A model generated the notes under the pieces. The model was not told the origin of the DNA, made no database searches, and saw nothing but the letters and a program-made list of their open reading frames with translations. Positions 1-6,719 of a stretch of 7,700 bases of DNA are shown here, piece by piece (position 1 is the stretch's first letter; every line of letters begins with the position of its first letter). The translations under genes and the position numbers were made by a program. Location: contig DXIA01000014.1 of the NCBI GenBank assembly GCA_019113125.1, positions 1 through 7,700 on the forward strand, given 5' to 3'. The stretch is from Candidatus Pygmaiobacter gallistercoris. GTDB taxonomy: Bacteria; Bacillota; Clostridia; Oscillospirales; Ruminococcaceae.

Positions 1-471
1 TGCGATGGTTATTCTGGGTACCGTTGCAATCTCGCTGACCGGTGCCACCTTTGCTCCATCATAGTAGAGATAGGTTTTTCCATCCAGGATCCAGAGCTTT
101 CCTCCAAGCTGTACTGCGGTGCTCGAAACATCGTTCATTCCTTGTCTGATCACCGTTGCCCGAATGGTCCCGGTTTCATCCTCTTCCAGCTGATACAGCT
201 TTGTGCCGGCATGAACCAGCCTTTTTTCGGATCCCTCCGCAGTCAGTTTATATGCTCCATGTACCGTTCCTTCCAGTTGGACGATCGTCTCCCATCCCGG
301 CCGTTTGGACGGGAACCCATCTGCATCCGGCATCAGGTTTGGCGCATCCGGCGAGCGCGAGGTCTCAACATTGACTACACTGCTGGTCAGATCGACCCCG
401 CGAAACTTTGACAGTTCCGCCGAATAACTCTTGGGGGTACTCCATTCCCGAGCTCTCGGAGCCTGTGGCAT
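1..471 (-). CDS. Partial phage structural protein, possible tail-hub / DNA-stabilisation protein (P22 gp10-like position)
   Basis: The frame is open from ATG 471 to the left window edge without a stop, giving 157 N-terminal residues. A stop codon lies in frame two codons before the ATG, so the start is fixed. An AGAGGTG ribosome binding site sits about 7 bases upstream, and the preceding gene ends 14 bases earlier. Residues 20-64 read ELSKFRGVDLTSS, then NVETSRSPDAPNLMPD and KRPGWET. This 'few loops, then a list of debunching points' N-terminus is one I recall from clostridial phage structural proteins encoded after the capsid. From about residue 66 there are short beta-strand repeats (VHGAYKLT, LVHAGTKLYQL, LGGKLWILDGKTYLYYDG), which suggest a beta-propeller or similar beta-rich fold. 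By position it corresponds to P22 gp10, which seals the head-tail junction. The function is inferred from gene order and fold style; the coding call is firm. Confidence 0.75.
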   Translation of the reverse strand, partial: MPQAPRAREWSTPKSYSAELSKFRGVDLTSSVVNVETSRSPDAPNLMPDADGFPSKRPGWETIVQLEGTVHGAYKLTAEGSEKRLVHAGTKLYQLEEDETGTIRATVIRQGMNDVSSTAVQLGGKLWILDGKTYLYYDGAKVAPVSEIATVPRITIA

Positions 472-485
472 TCCTCATCACCTCT

Positions 486-863
486 TCAGTACAGATCCTT
501 TACCGTCTCACCTTCCGCTTTGATGCTGTCGGTCAACGCGGTAACAAACCGGCCGCGAAAATCATCCATCACGGCATAGTTCTCGTCATCCCGGTAAAAA
601 TCCGCCGCAAGGCCATAGGGCAGCGCAACCCGCAGCAGCACCTCATGGTAGTCAAGCTGCTGATCCATTGTCTCGGATGTCACCTTTGGCGCCGCCTCAA
701 GCTCTGCTTTTCCCTCAAACCGGCGCAGCGCGTTCTCATACGGCAGTGCCTCCTCGAGCAGAACATTCAGCATACCCGGGACAAACGGTGCGAGATCATC
801 GCTGTCTGTCCTGGTCTGTGCCATCCAGCCCGCTGCGGTTTCAAAGATCTCGTTTCCCGTCAT
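486..863 (-). CDS. Probable head-completion / tail accessory adaptor protein, 125 aa
   Basis: This complete ORF starts at ATG 863 behind an AAAGGAG site with 6-base spacing. It encodes a small acidic, mostly helical protein with no signal peptide or membrane segment. Residues 28-48 (VPGMLNVLLEEALPYENALR) and 70-92 (LDYHEVLLRVALPYGLAADF, then YRDDEN) contain two related EALPY / VALPYGLA segments, which suggests an internal helical pseudo-repeat. The LPYGLA..F..DDEN pattern is one I recall in small proteins directly after the coat gene of clostridial phages. In a P22-type layout this slot is held by the tail accessory factor (gp4) that binds the portal after packaging. It is 56 bases downstream of the capsid gene and 14 bases upstream of the next gene. 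The role rests on position and size, and no catalytic motif is visible; another head-tail connector type remains possible. Confidence 0.72.
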   Translation of the reverse strand: MTGNEIFETAAGWMAQTRTDSDDLAPFVPGMLNVLLEEALPYENALRRFEGKAELEAAPKVTSETMDQQLDYHEVLLRVALPYGLAADFYRDDENYAVMDDFRGRFVTALTDSIKAEGETVKDLY

Positions 864-881
864 CGCATTCTCCTTTGCAAT

Positions 882-902
882 CTGAAAACAGGAAAGGTCC
901 TG
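882..902 (-). terminator. Weak terminator-like hairpin after the capsid gene
   Basis: Read on the minus strand, CAGGA-CCTT-TCCTG forms a perfect 5-bp stem with a 4-base loop (889-902) and is followed at once by TTTT. It lies in the 56-base gap between the capsid stop and the next ribosome binding site. The stem is short, so it would at most reduce read-through from the highly expressed capsid gene into the low-copy connector genes. It could equally be chance. Confidence 0.25.
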
Positions 903-919
903 CCCTCGATCCGTCCAGA

Positions 920-1987
920 TCAGCCGCCAGTGATCTCCACCGTCGCCACCGGGCTCGGGAAGGCGCCCGCCTTGTATTGGTAGGCCTTCACGATCGTACC
1001 GGCCACCGCCCCGGCATTGGTCCCGACCTGCGCGGTGATGCTGTACCGCGGATCGCTGCCGTCGGTGGTGAACTTCACGGTTGCACCACCAGTCGGGGTG
1101 ATCACACCGGTCGCCGCCGCAATGCTCGGCGCCGCCAGCACCTCACCCTTACCGCTGCCGGTGGTCACATCGACATACACGCCGTCCGCCTTTGCTGCGA
1201 GAACAAAGAGATCGAAATAAAACCGCCCCTCACAGAGGTTTCCGGAAATGCCGGGCGGGTCAATATGTACCTTGTTGTCCCAGATCTTCTCCGGCGCCGT
1301 CGCCGCGCGCTTGTGCGCCCAGATAAAGTTGACGTTCGCCGGCAGCAGATCTGCCGGCGCCTCGACCACCGGACTGCCGAACAGCTCGCCGACCTGCCCC
1401 TGCGCGATGGCCTTGCTGCCGATCTTGTCCAGATTCTTGAACTGGTCGGTCTCGATCAGCGCGTTGAATACCTCGGTCGAAACCCACATCGTCCGCCCCT
1501 TCACCGGGATCCGATGGTCAAGCAGGTACTTGCGCCCCGCCGAAATCCGCGCAATCACATTGCTCGCACTGATCGCAGCGGAATTGCCGACGATCATCCC
1601 CGCGCGGTGGGCCAGCGCATCAAAGCAGTACCGGTCATAGGCCGGGATGACTTCCTCGTTCATCTGCACCCCCATGAACTTGCCCGCTTTGTTGATCGAC
1701 TGGTCGAGGTTGTTGCCCTTGTCGATCACGCCGGAAAAGCTCTTGTCCTTGCTGAGGTACAGCTCCTCGACCTCATCGCCGACCTCGGTCGGGGTGCCGT
1801 ACCGGTTTGCGCTCGCCGACCGGTCATAGTCGTTCAGCGGCACCGGCTTGATGGTGTGCACCCGAACCGTCCGCGCACCGACAAAGTCGTACTCGTTGGA
1901 CAGCCGCCCCTTGATAAGGCTCTGCATCGTAAAAGCCTGGTCTACCTTCTTCGCATACTTGATTCCCAGATTTACTGTTTCACCCAT
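920..1987 (-). CDS. Major capsid (coat) protein with C-terminal Ig-like domain
   Basis: The protein has 355 residues, starting at ATG 1987 behind AGGAG about 8-10 bases upstream. A frame extension to a TTG at 2005 would overlap the scaffold stop and is unlikely. The N-terminal part has the pattern of clostridial phage coat proteins: FTMQSLIKGRLSNEYDFVGA (20-38), VPLNDYDR (49-56), RYGTPTEVGDEV (62-73) and DKSFSGVIDKGNN (81-93). A P-domain-like segment around 107-215 contains MNEEVIPAYDRYCFDALA and GSPVVEAP. No propeptide or protease site is seen, which fits the separate scaffold and the absence of a protease gene. Residues about 284-355 form an extra beta-rich module with VKFTTDGSDPRYS, GTIVKAYQYKAG and PVATVEITGG. 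This matches the chitobiase / beta-hexosaminidase C-terminal (Fn3-associated) type of immunoglobulin-like domain. It would form the icosahedral shell and probably display that domain outside. The coat identity is strong from order and pattern. Confidence 0.9.
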   Translation of the reverse strand: MGETVNLGIKYAKKVDQAFTMQSLIKGRLSNEYDFVGARTVRVHTIKPVPLNDYDRSASANRYGTPTEVGDEVEELYLSKDKSFSGVIDKGNNLDQSINKAGKFMGVQMNEEVIPAYDRYCFDALAHRAGMIVGNSAAISASNVIARISAGRKYLLDHRIPVKGRTMWVSTEVFNALIETDQFKNLDKIGSKAIAQGQVGELFGSPVVEAPADLLPANVNFIWAHKRAATAPEKIWDNKVHIDPPGISGNLCEGRFYFDLFVLAAKADGVYVDVTTGSGKGEVLAAPSIAAATGVITPTGGATVKFTTDGSDPRYSITAQVGTNAGAVAGTIVKAYQYKAGAFPSPVATVEITGG

Positions 1988-2001
1988 TGTCCTCTCTCCT
2001 C

Positions 2002-2844
2002 TCAATCGTCAAATGCGCCGAGGAATCCCGCGAGGAACTCATCCTGCTCCTTTCCGTTCCCGACGCCGGCGGCACTTCCCGCCGCTGTTTTCCTGTTCTT
2101 CTCATCCGCAGCCTTCGCCTTCTGCGCAGCCTTGAGGGTCTCAATCTCCGCCTTTGCCTGCTGCAGCTCATACGCGCGATAGGCCTCCAGCGGCCGCTCT
2201 CCTGCGCCGATCCGCTGCACCACCTCCGGCGGCAGGCTGGTCAGATTGGGATAGGCACGCACCAGTTCGAGATACGGTTCGGTCTTCTGCCGCTGCTGTA
2301 CCGCTGCCGATTCTGCCGCACGGCGCTGCGCCTCCTTCTGCCGCAGCGTCAGCAGCTCTCGGGCCTGCTTTTCCGGCATCCCGGCGTCCGTCTCCCGCTT
2401 GAGGGCCGCCGCGTCCAGCGAACGCTCGAGGTAGTCGAGATACTGGCCCATCTCCATCCCGCTCGCCGCGGCATACCTCTGCAGCAGCTGCATCTCCCGC
2501 CCATTCGCGAGCGCATCCCGCTCCTGCCGCAGCCGATCGTATGCCAGTCCCTTCTGGGCCAGTTCATTCAGCTGGGTTTTGGGCACCTTGACCTCCTGCC
2601 CGTAAACCTTCAGGGTCACCGTTTCCGGCTCCTGCTGTGCTCCCCCGTTTTCGGTATTCGGGTCCCCCGGCTGGTCTGCCGGGTTTTCCGGCTGGTCTGC
2701 CGGTCCCTCCTCGCCCTCCTGCGGGTTCTCATCCTGTGCGCCCTCCTCCGATTCCGCGGTCACTTCCTCGTCGAGATCCGCAAACAGGTTTTCCTCGTCC
2801 ATCTCCTGTGCCCCGGTCAGGGCGCTCTCGTTGAACTCTTCCAT
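2002..2844 (-). CDS. Capsid scaffolding protein
   Basis: The protein has 280 residues, from ATG 2844 with AAAGGAG 6 bases upstream, and it ends 14 bases before the capsid start. The N-terminal 75 residues are very acidic and low in complexity. Residues about 76-110 (VTLKVYGQEVKVPKTQLNEL, then QKGLAYDRLRQERD) are the conserved module I recall in clostridial phage scaffolds. Residues 100-250 are Ala/Glu/Gln/Arg-rich and predicted long helical coiled coil. The end is a basic linker (KAKAADEKNRKTAAG) followed by EQDEFLAGFLGAFDD, a short amphipathic tail likely to bind the coat. Scaffolds of this kind assemble with coat and portal into the procapsid and leave before DNA fills it. Placement between portal and coat supports this. 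The N-terminal acidic segment contains a small tandem repeat. A minor capsid protein is the less likely alternative. Confidence 0.88.
   Translation of the reverse strand: MEEFNESALTGAQEMDEENLFADLDEEVTAESEEGAQDENPQEGEEGPADQPENPADQPGDPNTENGGAQQEPETVTLKVYGQEVKVPKTQLNELAQKGLAYDRLRQERDALANGREMQLLQRYAAASGMEMGQYLDYLERSLDAAALKRETDAGMPEKQARELLTLRQKEAQRRAAESAAVQQRQKTEPYLELVRAYPNLTSLPPEVVQRIGAGERPLEAYRAYELQQAKAEIETLKAAQKAKAADEKNRKTAAGSAAGVGNGKEQDEFLAGFLGAFDD
2667..2703 (-). repeat. 21-base tandem repeat within the scaffold gene
   Basis: The 16-base sequence ccggctggtctgccgg (plus strand) occurs exactly at 2667-2682 and again at 2688-2703, a period of 21 bases. In frame it encodes the repeated heptad PADQPEN / PADQPGD at scaffold residues 48-61. 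The exact nucleotide identity suggests recent slippage duplication in a disordered acidic linker, with length change tolerated because it is a whole number of codons. Confidence 0.75.
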
Positions 2845-2858
2845 CTGTCTCTCCTTTC

Positions 2859-2878
2859 CCGCGCTATGGTCGGCGCGG
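2859..2878 (-). promoter_or_regulatory. Stem-loop directly upstream of the scaffold ribosome binding site
   Basis: On the minus strand CCGCGC-CGACCATA-GCGCGG gives a perfect 6-bp GC-only stem with an 8-base loop. It ends a few bases before the AAAGGAG of the scaffold gene, within the only sizeable gap (53 bases) between the terminase and coat genes. It is well placed to act on mRNA processing, stability or ribosome loading, where expression must rise from portal (12 copies) to scaffold and coat (hundreds). It is not followed by a T-run, so it is not an intrinsic terminator. The regulatory role is inference. Confidence 0.4.
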
Positions 2879-2897
2879 CTTTATCCAAAAGCCCCGG

Positions 2898-3077
2898 TCA
2901 GGGCTGCAGGACCTTTGCTTTGTCCTCCGCCTTGCGCGGCAGAATTTCTTCTCCGATCCTCTCTCCGCGTTTTCCGCATTGACGGTTTGTGCAGATCCAG
3001 ATCACCCGGATCCCTTCTTCGGCATACTCGTCAACACGATAAATCCGCCCGAGCCGGCCACATTGTGGACAGATCAC
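2898..3077 (-). CDS. Small zinc ribbon protein, 59 aa, unnamed family
   Basis: This ORF starts at GTG 3077, overlapping the portal stop as GTGA (4 bases), with AGGAGG 9 bases upstream inside the portal's last codons. The GTG is the only plausible start before the first metal ligands. The product has two cysteine knuckles, CPQC at residues 3-6 and CTNRQC at 29-34, separated by 22 residues with beta-strand character (GRIYRVDEY, GIRVIWIC). A lysine/glutamate-rich helical tail follows. This is a classic four-cysteine zinc ribbon, of the size and style of phage proteins such as Mu Com, though no specific homology is claimed. The overlap indicates translational coupling to portal. Possible roles are nucleic-acid binding (RNA or packaged DNA) or a regulator of late translation; the sequence does not decide. 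Coding confidence is good because of the ligand spacing, the ribosome binding site and the fit between neighbours. Confidence 0.8.
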   Translation of the reverse strand: MICPQCGRLGRIYRVDEYAEEGIRVIWICTNRQCGKRGERIGEEILPRKAEDKAKVLQP

Positions 3078-4921
3078 ACAAGCCCACCTCCTCCCTGCGG
3101 CATCGCCGCCGCCTGGGTCAGCGCGGCCTGCTCGGCTTTCGCCTGCTGCTCCCGCAGGCTTTTCAGCAGCTCGCTGCGGGCCGGAATATAGCCGCGCGGC
3201 ATGTTCGCAAGATAGGTCTCGGCGTCGATCAGCTGCTTGTTGAAGAGGTTATCCAGTGTTTGCACCTGCATCAGCTCGCTCCAGTAGGTCGCAGCCCCCA
3301 CCTCGACATTCAGTTTCAGCTCGGCGTCTTTCAGCCGGCTGAAATCAAACGGCACCCGCATCGTCACCGGCTGTGCGGCGCTCTTGCTCTGGGCGCTCTG
3401 TCCCTGCAGCTCGCCGGTCGCTCCCTGCAGCATCCCGGCCGGCAGTGCGCCGGACATCTCCCCGGCTGTCCCCGGCAATATTCCTGCCGCTGCGCCGCCG
3501 CTCTGCTGCTCATCCACCTTGACCGTCACCATCCGCACACCGTAGTTTTCGGCCATCATGTCCAGCCAGATACGCACGCAGGACTCAACAAAGGAGTAAA
3601 ATTCCTGCTTTTGCAGCTCCAGCGGCATGCTCGTCGCCTTCTGGGTCGCGATGATCGCGCTGGTATTGTCCGGCCGGATGTTGCCCAGCGAGGCGTCCGA
3701 CGCCCCCATCGTGTCCCGCGTTACCTCAATCACCCGGTCGATCAGGGTTAGCACCTGCGCCGACATATCCGGCGCCTTGAATCCACTGGCCACCGCTATG
3801 CTCGGGTCCCCCGGCACACCGATCGCTGCGCCGACCCGGTTGTCCCAGCCCTTCGGCAGCAGGTTTCGGTTGTAGATCACCTTCGGAAATGCCATCCGCT
3901 TGACATGCTGCATCGCCAGCGCATAGAGCTTGTTGATGTAGATCTGATTCGGGATCAGACCGGTCAGCGCCGCCTGCCCATGGTACCGGTTCTTGACCTT
4001 CTCCCAGGGCAGCCAGGCCACCGGATAGCGGGTATATCCCGTGCACCAGGGCGGTCGGATCGCCCCCCCGGCACAGACTTCGCAGGCCCAGACCTGCCCA
4101 TCCTTTTCCCGCCAGTACCGGCGCACCACCGTCACCTTCCCGGTCTCAGGATCGTCGCCGTGCTTGTCCTGGTCCTCGTCCGGCTGTACCAGCTCAGGAT
4201 CCTCGCCATAGGCCGCCGCACTCCGCTTTGCATCCCGCAGCAGTTTGCGAAAGACCAGCAACAGATAGGGCTGTCCCTGCAGGTCGCTGCTCTGCGGATT
4301 GCCGAAATGGATGTGGGTGTTCTCGATGATCTCCCCGCAGATCTTCCCGCCGGTCCAGCTTATACCGCTACTCGCCAGCTCCTCGTCTCCCTGCGGGCCG
4401 TCCTCATCCGGCAGCTGCGGCTCTTTCCCCGGGTCAAAATAAAAGTGCAGACAGGCGTCTCCGTCCACCGCAGCATTGCGGATCGCCTCTCTGCACTTTT
4501 TCCGGTAATCCAGGTCCTCCATGATCTCGTCAAACTGCGCCGAGATCATCTCGAGAATCTCCTTGCCGCTCTCGTCCTCATCAAACCGCTCAAGACTCAC
4601 CCCGATGTCGTCCGACATGATCGAGCTGATGAAGAATTTCACCACCCGGGCGAGGATGTTGAACACCGGCTTGTCAAGATCAGGGGCATTCACCCCGTTC
4701 CATTGATCTCCGACATAGAAGTTCTCGTTTTGCTCCACCGTGTCGTAGAGATCAATCGCCTGATTGTAGTTTCGCCCCCGCTCGTACTCGTTCCAGATCC
4801 GGGTCGGCCCGTACCGCTCTCGTATCCGCTGCTCTGCCGATCCGGCACTTCGGGCCGTCCGCGGCATCTCCCGCGCGCCCCCTTCGTCCGGCCCGCGCAG
4901 CTGCACAGCGTCTTTTTCCAT
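3074..4921 (-). CDS. Portal protein (P22-like)
   Basis: The protein has 615 residues. ATG 4921 overlaps the previous stop by one base (TGATG), with GGGAG about 10 bases upstream. Twelve copies of such a protein form the vertex ring through which DNA enters and leaves. Visible marks are an N-terminal helical part with NENFYVGDQWNG (65-76) and KPVFNILARVVKFFISSIMS (84-103); AAVDGDACLHFYFDP (150-164); YPVAWLPWEKVKNRYHGQAA (299-318); GLIPNQIYINKLYALAMQ (321-338), the conserved NQ..iNK segment of this portal group; and DASLGNIRPDNTSAIIATQK (409-428). The C-terminus (588-606) is a Gln/Ala helix of barrel type. A Gly/Ala/Gln-rich insertion occupies about 472-518. Length and the separate scaffold fit the P22-type portal family rather than the shorter HK97-type. 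The N-terminal 35 residues look disordered. Confidence 0.92.
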   Translation of the reverse strand: MEKDAVQLRGPDEGGAREMPRTARSAGSAEQRIRERYGPTRIWNEYERGRNYNQAIDLYDTVEQNENFYVGDQWNGVNAPDLDKPVFNILARVVKFFISSIMSDDIGVSLERFDEDESGKEILEMISAQFDEIMEDLDYRKKCREAIRNAAVDGDACLHFYFDPGKEPQLPDEDGPQGDEELASSGISWTGGKICGEIIENTHIHFGNPQSSDLQGQPYLLLVFRKLLRDAKRSAAAYGEDPELVQPDEDQDKHGDDPETGKVTVVRRYWREKDGQVWACEVCAGGAIRPPWCTGYTRYPVAWLPWEKVKNRYHGQAALTGLIPNQIYINKLYALAMQHVKRMAFPKVIYNRNLLPKGWDNRVGAAIGVPGDPSIAVASGFKAPDMSAQVLTLIDRVIEVTRDTMGASDASLGNIRPDNTSAIIATQKATSMPLELQKQEFYSFVESCVRIWLDMMAENYGVRMVTVKVDEQQSGGAAAGILPGTAGEMSGALPAGMLQGATGELQGQSAQSKSAAQPVTMRVPFDFSRLKDAELKLNVEVGAATYWSELMQVQTLDNLFNKQLIDAETYLANMPRGYIPARSELLKSLREQQAKAEQAALTQAAAMPQGGGGLV

Positions 4922-5091
4922 CAGCGATCTTCTCCCTTCCTTTTGCCGTCATAGTTCCACAGCGCATCCCATTGCCGCGCAAGCTCCTCCTGCTTTTTGC
5001 GCTGTTCCTCGGTCTGGGGCAGCTCCAGCGCCGCCTCCAGCGCCGCGACCCTGCGCTCCAGCGCCTCAAACGCCGCTTTGCTGATCCACAT
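4921..5091 (-). CDS. Small coiled-coil protein between terminase and portal, 56 aa
   Basis: I take the start as ATG 5091, which has GGAGG 5-6 bases upstream. A TTG in frame at 5106 would overlap the terL stop and has no suitable site. The protein begins MWISKAAFEALERRVAALEA, a leucine/alanine heptad over about residues 8-28. A charged stretch (TEEQRKKQEELARQ) and a C-terminal QWDALWNYDGKRKGEDR follow. The gene sits 11 bases after terL and shares one base with the portal start, so it is co-translated with both. Very short ORFs with an 'N-terminal coiled coil then W..L..Y.GK' layout are common in this slot of clostridial phages, without a known function as far as I recall. It might help portal assembly or terminase docking, but this is only suggested by position. 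Confidence 0.72.
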   Translation of the reverse strand: MWISKAAFEALERRVAALEAALELPQTEEQRKKQEELARQWDALWNYDGKRKGEDR

Positions 5092-5102
5092 TTTGACCTC
5101 CC

Positions 5103-6716
5103 TCAAAAATTTAGAAAATCCTGCACCTGCCGCTCAAATTCGTCCACCGGCTCCTCGGGTGTCTCCCCTGCATCCCCCTCCGCCGTTCGCTGCTGCGGCC
5201 GGGCATACTGGGCAATTGCAAGCGCCATCACACAGTCGTCGTGCTCTCCCGCCATCGCCTCCGGCCGGCCGCGCTCGTTCTTAACAAATACCAGCATCTC
5301 CCGCAGCGTCTGACCGTCCCGGATCAGCTGCGGCGCCTCCCGCACCGCCCGCACCAGCTCAGCGATCGCGAGCGGCCGCGTCACACTGGTCGTCCGGAAT
5401 CCGTATCGTTTTTGCCGCCGGTGGGTGTAGCTGTCCTCTACTTCTCGGGTAAATTGACACGGATACCCCAGCCGCTCGGCCTCCTTGATCGGAAAGGTCG
5501 AAAAATTCGCCTCGATCGCGATCAAAGCGGTGTTGTAGTAATACCCGAGACAGACCAGCTGCCTTGTGAACTCATCTTCATCTGCCCGCTGCCGCAGCAC
5601 CGCAACCTGCGCCCCGGTCACATTGTCGAGCACCTGTGCCACAAACCAGTCGCTGCCCTCTCCCGCCGTGTCCGCCCCGATCACATACGGTGCGCCGGGC
5701 CGCGGGGGCTCATAGATCGCCGTCGCACCCCGGCTGCCCTCCACAAAGCCCTGCAGCTGGAATCCGAATCCATCTCCTGTATAGGCAAAATCTCCTCGGG
5801 CCACTGGCTGGATCTGCCGCGTCAACTGCGCCATCAGCGCCGCTTTGTCAAAGATGCAGCTGCCGGTCGAGAGGAACGCCTCCTCCGGACAGGCAGGGTA
5901 TTCCTGGTGAAACAGCTCGAGATCCCCGCCGCAGTTGTTCGCGATGCACCAGCGCCGCCATGCCAGCTGTTCCTCATCCAGCCCGTACAGCGCGGCCAGC
6001 TCCCGCTCCTCGTCGGTCGGCGCAAATCTCGGCTCCGGTGCGCGCCGGTAATCCTCCATCTCCCACCAGGCGCAGAAGACCGGGGTGAAATCATTTTCCC
6101 CCGCCACCGCCGCGTCCCACAGATCTTTGTAGTAGTCAAACCCGTTTGCGGTGCTCTCAATCACCACCATCGTCCCGGGATTTCCCGGCACCGCCTGCAT
6201 CAGGCCGGCCAGCGTTTTCTTTTTATCACCGGGCCAGAACGCAAACTCCGACAGGTGCAGGTTCTGCACCGTGTCCCCTCGTCCGATCCCCCGGCCGCCC
6301 GCCGTCATGCAGCGGATCGAGCTGTTCAGCCCCGACCCGCTCGGGGTGTCAAACCGCAGCTCCTGCGCGTTGCGCGCCTGCAGCTGCGGCCGCAGCGGAT
6401 CCGGCAGCTCGTTGTAAAAGAGCTTTGTCATCTCAAAGATCTTCGCCGTGCTGTCCTCCACATGGGCGACCACCACGCTGCGGATGTTCCGCCGCGTCGC
6501 CGTCCGCTCAAAGATCAGCCCTTCGGTCAGGGTGGAAAAGCCCATCTGCCGCGCTTTGAGCACGATCGCCCGCATCGGCCGTCCAGCACTGTGCTGTGCC
6601 GCCAGCGCGTCGTACAGCTTACGCTGCGGCGCGTTGAGGAGCAGCGGGACGATCTTCCCCTCCTTGTCGCGGATCTTCAGCGCCCGTTCGATGTATTTTT
6701 TCGCGTTGATCGCCAT
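5103..6716 (-). CDS. terL: Terminase large subunit (packaging ATPase and nuclease)
   Basis: The protein has 537 residues, starting at ATG 6716 three bases after the terS stop. It powers DNA translocation into the procapsid through the portal and cuts the concatemer. The ATPase domain comes first: a Walker A-like motif KARQMGFST at 54-62, and Walker B LHLSEF at 153-158 with catalytic Glu157. ESTANG follows at 187-192 as the likely coupling motif. The C-terminal RNase H-like nuclease has Asp349 in GADTAGEGSD, Glu402 in AIEANF and Asp493/494 in GEHDDCVMALAIA, so all acidic metal ligands are in place. The motif set is complete, so the enzyme looks intact. The N-terminal text (YIERALKIRDKEGKIVPLLL, 8-27) is typical of the family and supports the chosen start. 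There is no clear ribosome binding site, so translation probably depends on coupling to terS. Confidence 0.97.
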   Translation of the reverse strand: MAINAKKYIERALKIRDKEGKIVPLLLNAPQRKLYDALAAQHSAGRPMRAIVLKARQMGFSTLTEGLIFERTATRRNIRSVVVAHVEDSTAKIFEMTKLFYNELPDPLRPQLQARNAQELRFDTPSGSGLNSSIRCMTAGGRGIGRGDTVQNLHLSEFAFWPGDKKKTLAGLMQAVPGNPGTMVVIESTANGFDYYKDLWDAAVAGENDFTPVFCAWWEMEDYRRAPEPRFAPTDEERELAALYGLDEEQLAWRRWCIANNCGGDLELFHQEYPACPEEAFLSTGSCIFDKAALMAQLTRQIQPVARGDFAYTGDGFGFQLQGFVEGSRGATAIYEPPRPGAPYVIGADTAGEGSDWFVAQVLDNVTGAQVAVLRQRADEDEFTRQLVCLGYYYNTALIAIEANFSTFPIKEAERLGYPCQFTREVEDSYTHRRQKRYGFRTTSVTRPLAIAELVRAVREAPQLIRDGQTLREMLVFVKNERGRPEAMAGEHDDCVMALAIAQYARPQQRTAEGDAGETPEEPVDEFERQVQDFLNF

Positions 6717-6719
6717 GTT

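Noticed and set aside
408..983. 191-codon plus-strand frame near the left edge
   Set aside because: It crosses three minus-strand gene parts and their ribosome sites, and its product has no family-like features.
1987..2005. Upstream TTG start for the capsid gene
   Set aside because: It overlaps the scaffold stop and its codons are the capsid ribosome binding site itself. ATG 1987 is better.
668..2182. 504-codon open frame on the plus strand opposite scaffold and capsid
   Set aside because: It is antisense to two well-supported genes, its composition is Arg/Pro/Leu/His-rich without domains, and it has no fitting ribosome site. This is usual for shadows of GC-rich genes.
4038..4083. Cysteine cluster in the portal (residues 280-293) as a zinc site
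   Set aside because: There are only three cysteines with uneven spacing inside an ordinary portal segment, so a metal site is not supported.
3905..4954. 349-codon open frame on the plus strand opposite portal
   Set aside because: It is a compositional shadow of the portal gene and has no motifs.
5091..5106. Upstream TTG start for the small coiled-coil gene
   Set aside because: It overlaps the terL stop, and the extra codons are the GGGAGG ribosome site of ATG 5091.
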